The notes beneath the pieces were generated by a model that was not told the origin of the DNA, searched no databases, and worked only from the letters and a program-made list of their open reading frames with translations. A stretch of DNA of 42,004 bases from assembly GCA_021323595.1 (NCBI GenBank), contig JAJPKR010000024.1:1-42004 (forward strand). The letters run 5' to 3'. The first letter of the stretch is position 1. Each line of letters begins with the position of its first letter. Of this stretch, positions 23,614-31,390 are shown in pieces. The stretch comes from Terriglobia bacterium. Lineage in GTDB: Bacteria > Acidobacteriota > Terriglobia > Terriglobales > SCQP01. A program made the translations under genes and the position numbers.

Positions 23614-26319
23614 CGAAAGCCGCGGCGCACAGTCCGCGCTTTTCACATAACCGATCAGTTCGTTCAGTATGGCCGTGGCCAGCGGGTCACGGCCGTACTG
23701 GCTTAGATCCAGCGTCGTGACGACGACATGGCCCCGCCCCACGCGCGCCTGGACGGCGAGGGCGCGCGCCTGGTGGACCCAGCCGAGAAAAAAGCCCGCC
23801 AGCACTTCCCTGCTCTCGCCGTTTCGCGGCGTTGCGATGACCGAACGCGGCGTGATCGCCCGCGCCGCTTCGCCGAGGATCGGGCCCAAAGCGCGGAAGG
23901 CCGCAAACGGCGGCCGCGTCGAATCGAGCCAGTTGAAATTCGAGATCCAGTCCCCGCGCAGGTTGCCGCGCCTGGGCTCGATTCGGAAGCGCGCGCCGGC
24001 CGGGAGCGCGGCGGCGCCGCTCGCCAGCACGATCACCGCGCCGCCGCCCGCCGCCGTTGCCCGCGCCCGCGCGTTCCACTGCGCCGTGATCAGCACCGGC
24101 GCGGCGCCGGCGGCGGGATGGCGGGCGCGCAGCGCGGCGGCCAAGTCCGCCGGCACGGAGTCATCGAGGGCGATGGCAGCGGCGGAGGAGGCGGGCGCCA
24201 CCACGGCGAGGCGCAGCACGCGGCGATCGAGCAGCGCGCCCTGTGCGCCGCGCAGCTCCAATGCGACGGTCTGATATCCGGTTTGCGCCCGGCGAATCGG
24301 CACGGTAAAGGTCCCGGCCGCGGCCAGCGCGCCGCTGGCGACGGCGGCTACCGGCCGGCGTTCACCGGCGACGACGGCGGCGGCGCCGCGCAGCACCGCC
24401 GGTGCTTCGTTCGAAACCCATGCCGCGATGCGGGCCGTGTCGCCGGGCTGGTAATCTGCGCGATCGGCTTGCGCCATCAGCACCACCGGCTGCTGCAAGA
24501 CGGCCAAGCGCGCGGCAAAGTTCTTCGGCCGGCGCCACATGGTCAAGAGACCGTTGCTCTCCCAATTCACGTCGGTGAACTCGGTAATCACGTAGCCCTG
24601 AATCGCCGGCTGCAGCCGCAGGCTCTCGATCTCGTGCCGCAGGGCTTCCCACTCGTGCTCTTGCGTTGCCGCCGCCAGGTTCGCGTAACTGCCGAAGACG
24701 CGGGTCAGGCCCGCCGCGCGCATCCGCGTGAAGACCCCGGCGGGCAGCGTCAGCCGATTTCCATTGAAGTCTAGCTTGAACCACCAGGGCAGGCGCGCGG
24801 GCAGGTCCGGCAGCCCCCAGTTGCCGAACTCGCTCACCACCAGCGGTTCGTCACCGCGTTCGCGCGCATCGCCGAAGGGCGAGAACAGCCAGCGCGGGCG
24901 CGCGGCGAATCGCCGCACCCAGGCATCCCACGCCGCCTGATCGTCGGGAATGGAGTCGTAATTGTGAAAATCCGCGAGATCGGTGGCCAGGTGAAAGTTG
25001 TCGCAACAGGGGCTGTTATCCACCACTAAACGGTCGGGCAGATGACGGCGCGCCCAATCGGATTCGGCCAGCAACCAGGCGCGATCGCCGGGGCGCTTCA
25101 AATCCGCGCCCCAACTCTCGTTGATGATGCTCTGCAAGATCAGCGACGGATGGTTCCAATCGCGGGCGATGGCGGCAACCAGCAGCGCCTGCGCGCGCTG
25201 CCGGGAAAGGGCGGTCAGGCTATCCCAGTTCGGGATCTCATACCAAAGCAGCATTCCCGTCTCATCCGCGGCGCGCAGATAGCGGGGATCCGGGGTCTTG
25301 ATGTGCAGGCGCAGCAGATTCAGGCCGAGCCTCTTGCCTTCCGTCATCTCCGCGCGCAAGTACGCCAAGGAGGGGGGCGAATAGATCCCTTCTGGGTAGA
25401 AGGCTTGATCGAGCGCGCCGCGAAGATAGATGGGCTGGCCGTTGAGAAAAATGCGGCCGTCGTGGACGGCGATCGTGCGCAGGCCGAAGGAATCGTCGAG
25501 CCGGTCGCCATTCGACAGCACGACAGAAAAACGATACAAGCGCGGATGCGACGGCGACCACAGCCACGCGCGCTCCAGGTCGAAAGGGAGCTCTTGATCC
25601 GGCCGTGCGGATATGGGGAAGACGCGGCGAACGGCGCGCCCATCCGGCGCCGTGACGGTGATCGTGGCGCGAGAGCCGGCCGGGAGCTGATCGGGATGCG
25701 CCAGCCGCAGCTCGAAGCCGTGCAGCCTCGCGCCTTCGGTCAGGGCGTGGACCCATTGGAGATAGGCCGGCGGCTTGAGCTCGAGCGCGACGCTCTGCCA
25801 CATTCCCGAAGTCTGCACGTACCAGTTCTGCTTGCCGTGCGGAATTTGCGCGTAGCTCGCCCGAAACGCCGCCGGCGGGCCGGGAGGATCGGCGATGCGC
25901 ACGAGCAGCACGTTGCGGCCGGCGCGGAACGCTGCCGTGGCGTCGAGATCGAAGGGCGTGTAACCACCCTCGTGTGCGCCGATCATGCGGCCGTTCAGCC
26001 ACACTCGCGCCTCATAGTCGGCCGCGCCGAAATGAACCAGCAGACGATTGCCGGCTTTCACGGGCGGCGCCGTGAAGGTGCGCCGGAACCAGGCGGCGCC
26101 TTTGAAGTCGCGCAAGTCCGAGAACTGCGCCTGAATGGAGACGGGCACTTGCGCCGCGCGCCATCCGGCGCGCGGCAAGGTCGCCGGCGAGAGTCGCTCC
26201 GCGACATCGGGAAGAAATTGCCAGGAGCCATCGAGTGAAACGCGGGACTGCGCAACGGCAGCGAGACACAGCGCGAGGGTGAACGCCGCCAGGGGCGCGC
26301 CGCTAGGAAGTTTGCGCAT
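23494..26319 (-). CDS. Secreted glycoside hydrolase family 2 protein
   Basis: A 941-aa protein with a signal peptide (MRKLPSGAPLAAFTLALCLA). It has an N-terminal jelly-roll sugar-binding domain (about 30-180; WFRRTF, RVWLNGRMIGAHEGGYTPF), an Ig-like domain, and a TIM barrel with the acid/base E401 in INESWG and likely nucleophile E497 in VSEFGNWG. A C-terminal region ending GHVVVTTLDLSQYGRDPLAT resembles a Rossmann-like domain found in some large GH2 enzymes. Substrate is open: beta-galactoside, beta-mannoside or beta-glucuronide. Residues from about 903 on are antisense to the His-rich gene and have no conserved look. ATG at 26319 is preferred over an upstream ATG at 26454 because it starts the signal peptide and has TAGCAT 8 nt before it. 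Confidence 0.9.
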   Translation of the reverse strand: MRKLPSGAPLAAFTLALCLAAVAQSRVSLDGSWQFLPDVAERLSPATLPRAGWRAAQVPVSIQAQFSDLRDFKGAAWFRRTFTAPPVKAGNRLLVHFGAADYEARVWLNGRMIGAHEGGYTPFDLDATAAFRAGRNVLLVRIADPPGPPAAFRASYAQIPHGKQNWYVQTSGMWQSVALELKPPAYLQWVHALTEGARLHGFELRLAHPDQLPAGSRATITVTAPDGRAVRRVFPISARPDQELPFDLERAWLWSPSHPRLYRFSVVLSNGDRLDDSFGLRTIAVHDGRIFLNGQPIYLRGALDQAFYPEGIYSPPSLAYLRAEMTEGKRLGLNLLRLHIKTPDPRYLRAADETGMLLWYEIPNWDSLTALSRQRAQALLVAAIARDWNHPSLILQSIINESWGADLKRPGDRAWLLAESDWARRHLPDRLVVDNSPCCDNFHLATDLADFHNYDSIPDDQAAWDAWVRRFAARPRWLFSPFGDARERGDEPLVVSEFGNWGLPDLPARLPWWFKLDFNGNRLTLPAGVFTRMRAAGLTRVFGSYANLAAATQEHEWEALRHEIESLRLQPAIQGYVITEFTDVNWESNGLLTMWRRPKNFAARLAVLQQPVVLMAQADRADYQPGDTARIAAWVSNEAPAVLRGAAAVVAGERRPVAAVASGALAAAGTFTVPIRRAQTGYQTVALELRGAQGALLDRRVLRLAVVAPASSAAAIALDDSVPADLAAALRARHPAAGAAPVLITAQWNARARATAAGGGAVIVLASGAAALPAGARFRIEPRRGNLRGDWISNFNWLDSTRPPFAAFRALGPILGEAARAITPRSVIATPRNGESREVLAGFFLGWVHQARALAVQARVGRGHVVVTTLDLSQYGRDPLATAILNELIGYVKSADCAPRLSLLAEVENHQDAEVAAVEQHQVPGHEGVVVIGRRRRQPAP

Positions 26320-26327
26320 GTCTGGCG

Positions 26328-26333
26328 ATGCTA
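26328..26333 (-). promoter_or_regulatory. TAGCAT -10-like box of the GH2 gene
   Basis: TAGCAT on the minus strand ends 8 nt before the ATG at 26319. A possible TTGCCA -35 lies at 26353-26358 with a long 19-nt spacer. Confidence 0.4.
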
Positions 26334-26454
26334 GCAGACGGCGGAGGGCAGTTGGCAAAGGCCGAAAGCCGGGGGTGGGCGGCGCGCCGAATCGGCGCGA
26401 GGCGCTGGGCACTCCGCGCGAGCGCCGGGGCGGCCTCGCGGCCTCGCGGAGCAC

Positions 26455-27675
26455 CTAGTAGGCGAAATAGGGACCGGGGCCGACGGGAGTCTGCAGCGTG
26501 TTGATCGCGAAAAAGACCTTGCGCCCGAAAAAGAACGGCATGCCCCAATCGAAGGAGCCGGCGCTGGGTCCGCCGACATCGTTGAAGGCGGCATTTCCGG
26601 AATTGAACAGGGTTTCGGCGTCGCCGACGCTGAAATTCACCGTTCCGGTCTCCTTGGCCGCGCCGATATTGGTCGCCGACAAGTTGACGGTGCTGGTGGG
26701 GCAGTAGAAGGCGTTGTTGCTGCTGCAGAGCGGCAGGCCGGTCGTCGCCGAATCGAGGAAAAACAGCAAGTTCGAGCCGGTGTCGATGACGCTGGGAACG
26801 GTGGTGGTCTTGAAGGTCGTCGTCATTTCACCGTTGGAATCCACCGTGAAAACCTGGGCGGTGCCCAGGCCGTTGTCGCTTTGCGTGTCGATCCCGAAGG
26901 TGAGCGTGCCGGCGGAGGTGGTGTCGCCTTGCGCCGGAATCGAGGGCAGATTCACCATGACGCCGTTGTTATCCTGCGGGAACAGCCAGACGGGGTTTTG
27001 CAATTGGTCGGCTAAATCCACGTAAGTCGCGGTGCAGCCGGTGCTGGGGCAACTGAAATAGACCGGCGGAATCGGACTGGCGCCGCCGGGCGCGCAGCCG
27101 GCCCCGCAGTCGTGGCGAAAGACCCCAATGCCGAGGATGCCGTTGGCGCCCAGCGACTGGACGGTATCGTTGGGCGGCAAGCCGGAGTTCGTGCATGCCG
27201 CCGGCGGCGGCGGAAAATTGGCGTTGCCGTTGATCGCGCCCTGGCCGATCAATTGGATCGGCACGCTGCTTGCCTTCTCATTGCCTAAAATCACATCGGC
27301 GGCGGCCACCGGGCCCCAAACGAAGGAATCGGCGAAGGTGCCGCAATTCCCGAGGGGATTGCCGTTGCTGTCGTTGATCTGCGGGTAGTTCAGCGTGGTT
27401 TGCGACGCCAAAATCCGCAGTCCGAACGAGCCCGTGTCCACCAAGACGTTGGGGATGGTATCGCATTGCGCCGTGCCCGGCGCGCAGATCGTAACCGTCA
27501 CAAACAGCCCGTTGACGTAATTGCCCGTGGGGCCGAGCGTCACCTGCACGGGAACGGTATTGTTGACGACCGGCGGCGGCGGATTGATCGGCAGCGGGCT
27601 GCCGCCGCCGCCGCACCCGGCCCATGCCGCGGCGGTGGCAGCCAGCGCAGCGGCCAGCAGCACCTTGCGCCTCAT
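26455..27675 (-). CDS. DUF3443 lipoprotein with pepsin-like DTGS motifs
   Basis: A 406-aa protein. A lipobox (AAWAGC, C21) is followed by a Gly run and a Pro-rich linker. Two DTGS motifs occur: VLVDTGSFGLRI (D80) and VIDTGSNLLFFLD (D298). Each sits in the hydrophobic-DTG context of aspartic-peptidase lobes, about 218 residues apart, as in a two-lobed pepsin fold. This matches DUF3443, a family known mainly from Burkholderia-type and other environmental bacteria. Whether it cleaves peptides is unknown. Many cysteines (CPSTGC, CGAGC) suggest disulfides. The ATG overlaps the stop of the upstream DUF2844 gene by 4 nt. Confidence 0.88.
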   Translation of the reverse strand: MRRKVLLAAALAATAAAWAGCGGGGSPLPINPPPPVVNNTVPVQVTLGPTGNYVNGLFVTVTICAPGTAQCDTIPNVLVDTGSFGLRILASQTTLNYPQINDSNGNPLGNCGTFADSFVWGPVAAADVILGNEKASSVPIQLIGQGAINGNANFPPPPAACTNSGLPPNDTVQSLGANGILGIGVFRHDCGAGCAPGGASPIPPVYFSCPSTGCTATYVDLADQLQNPVWLFPQDNNGVMVNLPSIPAQGDTTSAGTLTFGIDTQSDNGLGTAQVFTVDSNGEMTTTFKTTTVPSVIDTGSNLLFFLDSATTGLPLCSSNNAFYCPTSTVNLSATNIGAAKETGTVNFSVGDAETLFNSGNAAFNDVGGPSAGSFDWGMPFFFGRKVFFAINTLQTPVGPGPYFAY

Positions 27676-28136
27676 TGCACGACCGCCTGGTTGACGTTCG
27701 AGGGGATCAGGTTTTCAACGTACGCCCGGCCGTGGTAAGCCCGCATGTGGCCGCCGACCTCCACCACCAAGCCATCCACTTGGACCGCCAAGGGACCGCG
27801 GCGGCGGCGCAGGGTTTGCGTCTGGCGCGCGGCCTTCTGGAATGCGCTGAAGTAGGCCCCCAAGAGTTGGTGCAAATCCGGCGCCGCGGGTCCGCTCCAA
27901 GCCACGCCGAAGACGATGCCGTCGGGCGAAACGAACTCGCGCACGATGCCGCCATCGGCGGCCGCGATCCGCTGCACGGAGTAGCCTTGGCGCTGGATCA
28001 GACGAATTTGGCCTTTCAGATGAGCGCGGTCGGCCTCGACGGATTGCACGGGTTGGCCCAGCACTGCCCAAGCCGGCAATCCGGCTGCGCAGGCGAGCAA
28101 GAGAAGAGCCACTGCTTGCATTCCGAACTTTTTCAT
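27672..28136 (-). CDS. DUF2844 secreted protein
   Basis: A 154-aa protein with a signal peptide (MKKFGMQAVALLLLACAAG). The mature part shows DUF2844 features: VEADRAHLKGQIRLIQRQGY, VREFVSPDGIVFGVAWSGPA, PDLHQLLGAYF and VEVGGHMRAYHGRAYVENLI-type strands. It is translationally coupled to the DUF3443 gene by a 4-nt overlap. To my knowledge the two families often sit side by side, which suggests a two-protein envelope unit. A perfect TATAAT lies about 57 nt upstream. Function is unknown. Confidence 0.88.
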   Translation of the reverse strand: MKKFGMQAVALLLLACAAGLPAWAVLGQPVQSVEADRAHLKGQIRLIQRQGYSVQRIAAADGGIVREFVSPDGIVFGVAWSGPAAPDLHQLLGAYFSAFQKAARQTQTLRRRRGPLAVQVDGLVVEVGGHMRAYHGRAYVENLIPSNVNQAVVQ

Positions 28137-28192
28137 GGGGAAACCCCGAGGCGCGCCGCCGCTCTCGTCGCGCTGTTCAACCCTCTCTGGGG

Positions 28193-28198
28193 ATTATA
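28193..28198 (-). promoter_or_regulatory. TATAAT -10 box of the DUF2844-DUF3443 unit
   Basis: A perfect TATAAT on the minus strand gives a leader of about 50 nt before the ATG at 28136. The -35 region is weak. Confidence 0.5.
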
Positions 28199-28372
28199 CG
28201 TTTGCGAGTAGCGCGACGGTTGCAGCTTTTTCCGCCTGGTCCGCGGGACAGGAACCGAGGGCCGATAACGGAGGCAGCGCGGCCCCGCTCGGGGAGGTGC
28301 TCCCCAGGACGCGGAACTGCCTGGGCAACTTGGGGCTGCGCCGCCGCCTCTACATCGGGGTAAGGGTTCCCC

Positions 28373-29065
28373 ATGCGCCGTCTGTACGTGCTCGGATTGC
28401 TGCTCGGCTTGCTGGTTCCGCTGTTCGCCGCCCAATCGAACCGCGATGACGATCTCGCGCGGATTCGGAGCGCGACGCAAGTGCTGCACGAGATTCAGTC
28501 CGTGCCGGATCAGGCGATCCCGAATGCGATTCTGAGCGGAGCGGCGTGCATCGCGGTGATTCCGAGCGAAAAGAAATTCGCGCTGGGCATCGGCGGCTCC
28601 TACGGCAAAGGGCTGGTGACTTGCCGCAACGGCAATCGCTGGTCGGCGCCGGCGTTCATCACCGTCGGCGGCGGCAGTTGGGGATTCCAGATCGGCGGCG
28701 AAGCCAGTGACGTCGTCATGGTGTTTCGCAATCGCCGCGGCGTGGAGCGGCTGCTGAGCAATAAGCTGCGCATCGGCGCCGACGCTTCGGCCGCGGCCGG
28801 TCCGGTGGGCCGCCATGCCGCCGCCGCCACCGATGCCACGCTCAACGCCGAAATCCTCACGTACGCCCGCAGCCGCGGCGCGTTTGCCGGCGTCAGCTTG
28901 AATGGCGCCATCGTGCAGCCGGACGAATCCGGCAATATCGCGATGTACGGCCGCGCCGCGCGCCACCAGCAAATTTTGAGCGGTGAAGTTCGTGCTCCCG
29001 CCGCGGCGCAGCCGCTGCTGCAAGAGGTCGCCACCATTACCGGAACCGGCCCGGTTCCGCGGTAA
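28373..29065 (+). CDS. Secreted SYLF (YSC84) domain protein
   Basis: A 230-aa protein with a signal peptide (MRRLYVLGLLLGLLVPLFAA) and then one SYLF domain over nearly its full length: PNAILSGAACIAVIPSEKK, GIGGSYGKGLVTCR, APAFITVGGGSWGFQIGGEASDVVMV and a C-terminal ILTYARSRGAFAGVSLNG. SYLF proteins bind phosphoinositides in eukaryotes; bacterial members are envelope proteins of unclear role. It appears monocistronic. A perfect 20-bp palindrome lies 69 nt after its stop. Confidence 0.92.
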   Translation: MRRLYVLGLLLGLLVPLFAAQSNRDDDLARIRSATQVLHEIQSVPDQAIPNAILSGAACIAVIPSEKKFALGIGGSYGKGLVTCRNGNRWSAPAFITVGGGSWGFQIGGEASDVVMVFRNRRGVERLLSNKLRIGADASAAAGPVGRHAAAATDATLNAEILTYARSRGAFAGVSLNGAIVQPDESGNIAMYGRAARHQQILSGEVRAPAAAQPLLQEVATITGTGPVPR

Positions 29066-29133
29066 GGTTGCGCGCGACTGCGCGCTGCTTGAAAACACAG
29101 ATGACGGCTGGCGTGGTGCCGGGGTTCTCTTTC

Positions 29134-29153
29134 CTTGCGCGCCGGCGCGCAAG
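29134..29153. repeat. Perfect 20-bp palindrome
   Basis: The arm CTTGCGCGCC is followed directly by its reverse complement with no loop. It lies in the 299-nt gap between the SYLF gene and the transporter gene. There is no T-run on either side, so it is not a standard terminator; it could be a dimer-protein operator. Confidence 0.6.
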
Positions 29154-29364
29154 CGACGAGCCTACCGGCCGCTCGCGCCGGTACTGGTGCTTTCGGCTAC
29201 GTCCCGCGGCCGCCGATCCATGGCGCGCCGCGAGCTGCGCTCCCCTGGTGCGCGGTTGACCGGCGGGCTGCCGCGAAGGGCAGCGACCGCCGCGCCAGGG
29301 TTGCTACACTCAAAACGAGCGAAGCGGGGGATGCACCCGAATTTTCGGGGTAGGCGGAAAGTCT
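29154..29364. other. Leader region of the transporter gene
   Basis: No gene is supported here. TACACT at 29305-29310 is a possible -10 for the transporter, giving a leader of about 48 nt with GGCGGAAAG before the TTG start. A TTGACC at 29256-29261 is too far away to pair with it. Confidence 0.4.
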
Positions 29365-30438
29365 TTGGCGATTTTCGAACCACGCGCCTTTCGGGTGCTG
29401 ACCACGATCTTGGTCTATGCCCTGGCCCTGATCTTCCTTTACATGGCGCGCCATGTGCTGGTGGCCTTCCTGCTCGCGCTTTTGCTCGCCTACTTGGTCG
29501 AGCCAGTCGTGGGCTGGATCCAGAAGGCCTTGCGGCTGCCGCGCGGCTGGTCCATCGCGCTGCTATACCTGCTGTTCACGCTGGCGGTGGTCCTTTTCTT
29601 CACCGCGGTCGGTCCCGGCTTGCTGCGGCAAAGCGTCAAGCTGGGGCGGGATCTGCCGGGGCTCACGGAAAAGCTGGCAAGCGGCAAATTGGTCGCCCAA
29701 GTCGGCAGCGCGCGCGGATGGAGCGTCGAGACGCAGCGTGAAGTCACCCGCATCATCGCCGAACACCGCAACGACATCACGCGCCTGATCCAAGAGCTGG
29801 AAAGTTACGCCGCCGCCTTCGCCCAGAATCTTTGGTGGATCGCCATCATTCCGATCATCAGCGTCTTTTTCTTGGTTAGCGGCGGCGAACTCGGCCGCGG
29901 CATCATCGATCTGGCGTTGATCCGGCGCCGCCGGCAGTTCCTCGACGCTTTGCTGGCGGATTTGCACGACGTTTGGGCTCATTTCATCCGCGCCCAACTG
30001 CTGCTGATGTTGATTGCGATGGCGGCTTACGTGCTCTTCCTGACCTCGATCAGGGTGCCCAACGGCCTCGTGCTGGGGTTCTCGGCGGGCCTGTTAGAGT
30101 TCATCCCCACCCTGGGGCCGATCATCGCGGCGGTGGTCATTCTGGGCGTTTCCTTCGTGTTCGGGTATCCACATTGGCTGGTCATCTTGATCTTTCTCGG
30201 GATCTGGCGCGGCGTGCAGGACTACGCCATCGCGCCCCGCGTGATGGGCCGGCATATGGAACTGCATCCTTTCCTCGTGATCTTCGCGGTGCTCACCGGC
30301 GCCGAGCTGGCCGGGGTGCTGGGCGTGTTTCTATCCGTTCCCGTGGTCGCGAGCCTGCGCGTGCTCTGGATCCGCTGGCGCGCCGATGATCTCTCACGGC
30401 CGGAGCCAGGCCCCGGCGGCCCCGCGCCCGCGTTGTGA
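29365..30438 (+). CDS. AI-2E family transporter (PF01594-type permease)
   Basis: A 357-aa polytopic membrane protein. It has an N-terminal pair of helices (TTILVYALALIFLYMARHVLVAFLLALLLAYLVEPVV), the GPGLLRQ segment, a central soluble region, and a C-terminal block with the family motifs GFSAGLLEFIPTLGPIIAAV and DYAIAPRVMGRHMELHP. Members include TqsA and sodium/proton antiporters; the AI-2 link is not general, so the substrate is unknown. The start is TTG, preceded by GGCGGAAAG; the first ATG lies inside the first helix region. Confidence 0.92.
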   Translation: MAIFEPRAFRVLTTILVYALALIFLYMARHVLVAFLLALLLAYLVEPVVGWIQKALRLPRGWSIALLYLLFTLAVVLFFTAVGPGLLRQSVKLGRDLPGLTEKLASGKLVAQVGSARGWSVETQREVTRIIAEHRNDITRLIQELESYAAAFAQNLWWIAIIPIISVFFLVSGGELGRGIIDLALIRRRRQFLDALLADLHDVWAHFIRAQLLLMLIAMAAYVLFLTSIRVPNGLVLGFSAGLLEFIPTLGPIIAAVVILGVSFVFGYPHWLVILIFLGIWRGVQDYAIAPRVMGRHMELHPFLVIFAVLTGAELAGVLGVFLSVPVVASLRVLWIRWRADDLSRPEPGPGGPAPAL

Positions 30439-30515
30439 CCCAAGGACCCGGCGCCGGGCACGCCGCCGAGCCTGGGGCCCTGGGGGGTTGGCCGGCCTGG
30501 CCGCGGCACGGCCCG

Positions 30516-30521
30516 TATAAT
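30516..30521 (+). promoter_or_regulatory. TATAAT -10 box of the hemX-hemA unit
   Basis: A perfect TATAAT 29 nt before the ATG at 30551, predicting a leader of about 22 nt. The -35 area is GC-rich with no clear match. Confidence 0.5.
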
Positions 30522-30550
30522 CGGGGAAACGGCGGGTTTGCCGGCCTTCG

Positions 30551-31390
30551 ATGCTGACCTTGAGCCTCTTTTGGGCGCGCCTGGCGCTCAGCCTTTACAC
30601 CTTCGGCCTGGCGACCGCGCTCATTACCCTGGCCGTGCGTCGCGAATCGTTATTCCGAGTGGCGCGCGGCGCCGTGGCGTTGGGATTTTTCTTTCACTTC
30701 GTGAGCATCGTGGAAACCGGCGTGGCCCTGCATCGCTTTCCGGCCGCGCAATACAGCCAGGCCAGCAGTCTGCTGGCCTTTGTGATCGTCGCCTTTTTCC
30801 TCGTCGTTTATCGCTTCTATTCGCCGGCCGCGCTTTCACTGGTGGTGTTTCCGCTGGTCTTCGTGCTGACGCTGGTTTCGATCTACGGGAGCCCGGGCGT
30901 CACGCAGTTGGCCGCCGCGAGTTCACGCGCTCCGGGCAACGGGTGGATCTACGGCCATGCCATCCTGATCGCCGTCGGCTATGCCGCGCTGACGGTGGCT
31001 TTCGCGGGCGAGGTCCTGTACTTGGTCGCCGAGCGCCGGCTCAAGCGCCTGCCGCTGCGTCCGGAAGGCGGGCCGCGGCTCCCCTCGCTGCAAACTCTCG
31101 ATGCCATCGGCTATCGTTCGCTGCTTGCCGGGTTTCCGCTCCTCACCATCGGCATCTTGATCGGACTCTACTGGGCCGACAGGCGGTTCGGCGGATTGAG
31201 CCTGACTGATCCCAAGGTGCTGCTCACGCTTTTGACCTGGGCCATCTATCTCATCTTGCTCTTTTCGCGCTGGTCGGCCGGGTGGCGCGGGCGCAAGGCG
31301 GCCTACGTCACGATCCTTTGCTTTCTGGTCGCCGCCGCCGGCTGGGTGAGCGGCAATCAAACGGGCCTGCATCACTTCCTAGGGCGATGA
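30551..31390 (+). CDS. hemX: HemX/CcsA-like membrane protein
   Basis: A 279-aa protein with about eight hydrophobic helices, of the cytochrome c assembly (CcsA/HemX) family. Family marks are FFFHFVSIVETG, WIYGHAILIAVGYAALT and the C-terminal SGNQTGLHH. The tryptophan-rich WWD heme-binding motif of true cytochrome c assembly proteins (WGxxWxWD) is replaced by FGGLSLTDPK at residues 213-222. That points to HemX, which in Bacillus sits beside hemA and lowers the level of glutamyl-tRNA reductase. The stop overlaps the hemA ATG by 4 nt. Conserved histidines H49, H61, H136 and H274 could still contact heme. Confidence 0.85.
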   Translation: MLTLSLFWARLALSLYTFGLATALITLAVRRESLFRVARGAVALGFFFHFVSIVETGVALHRFPAAQYSQASSLLAFVIVAFFLVVYRFYSPAALSLVVFPLVFVLTLVSIYGSPGVTQLAAASSRAPGNGWIYGHAILIAVGYAALTVAFAGEVLYLVAERRLKRLPLRPEGGPRLPSLQTLDAIGYRSLLAGFPLLTIGILIGLYWADRRFGGLSLTDPKVLLTLLTWAIYLILLFSRWSAGWRGRKAAYVTILCFLVAAAGWVSGNQTGLHHFLGR

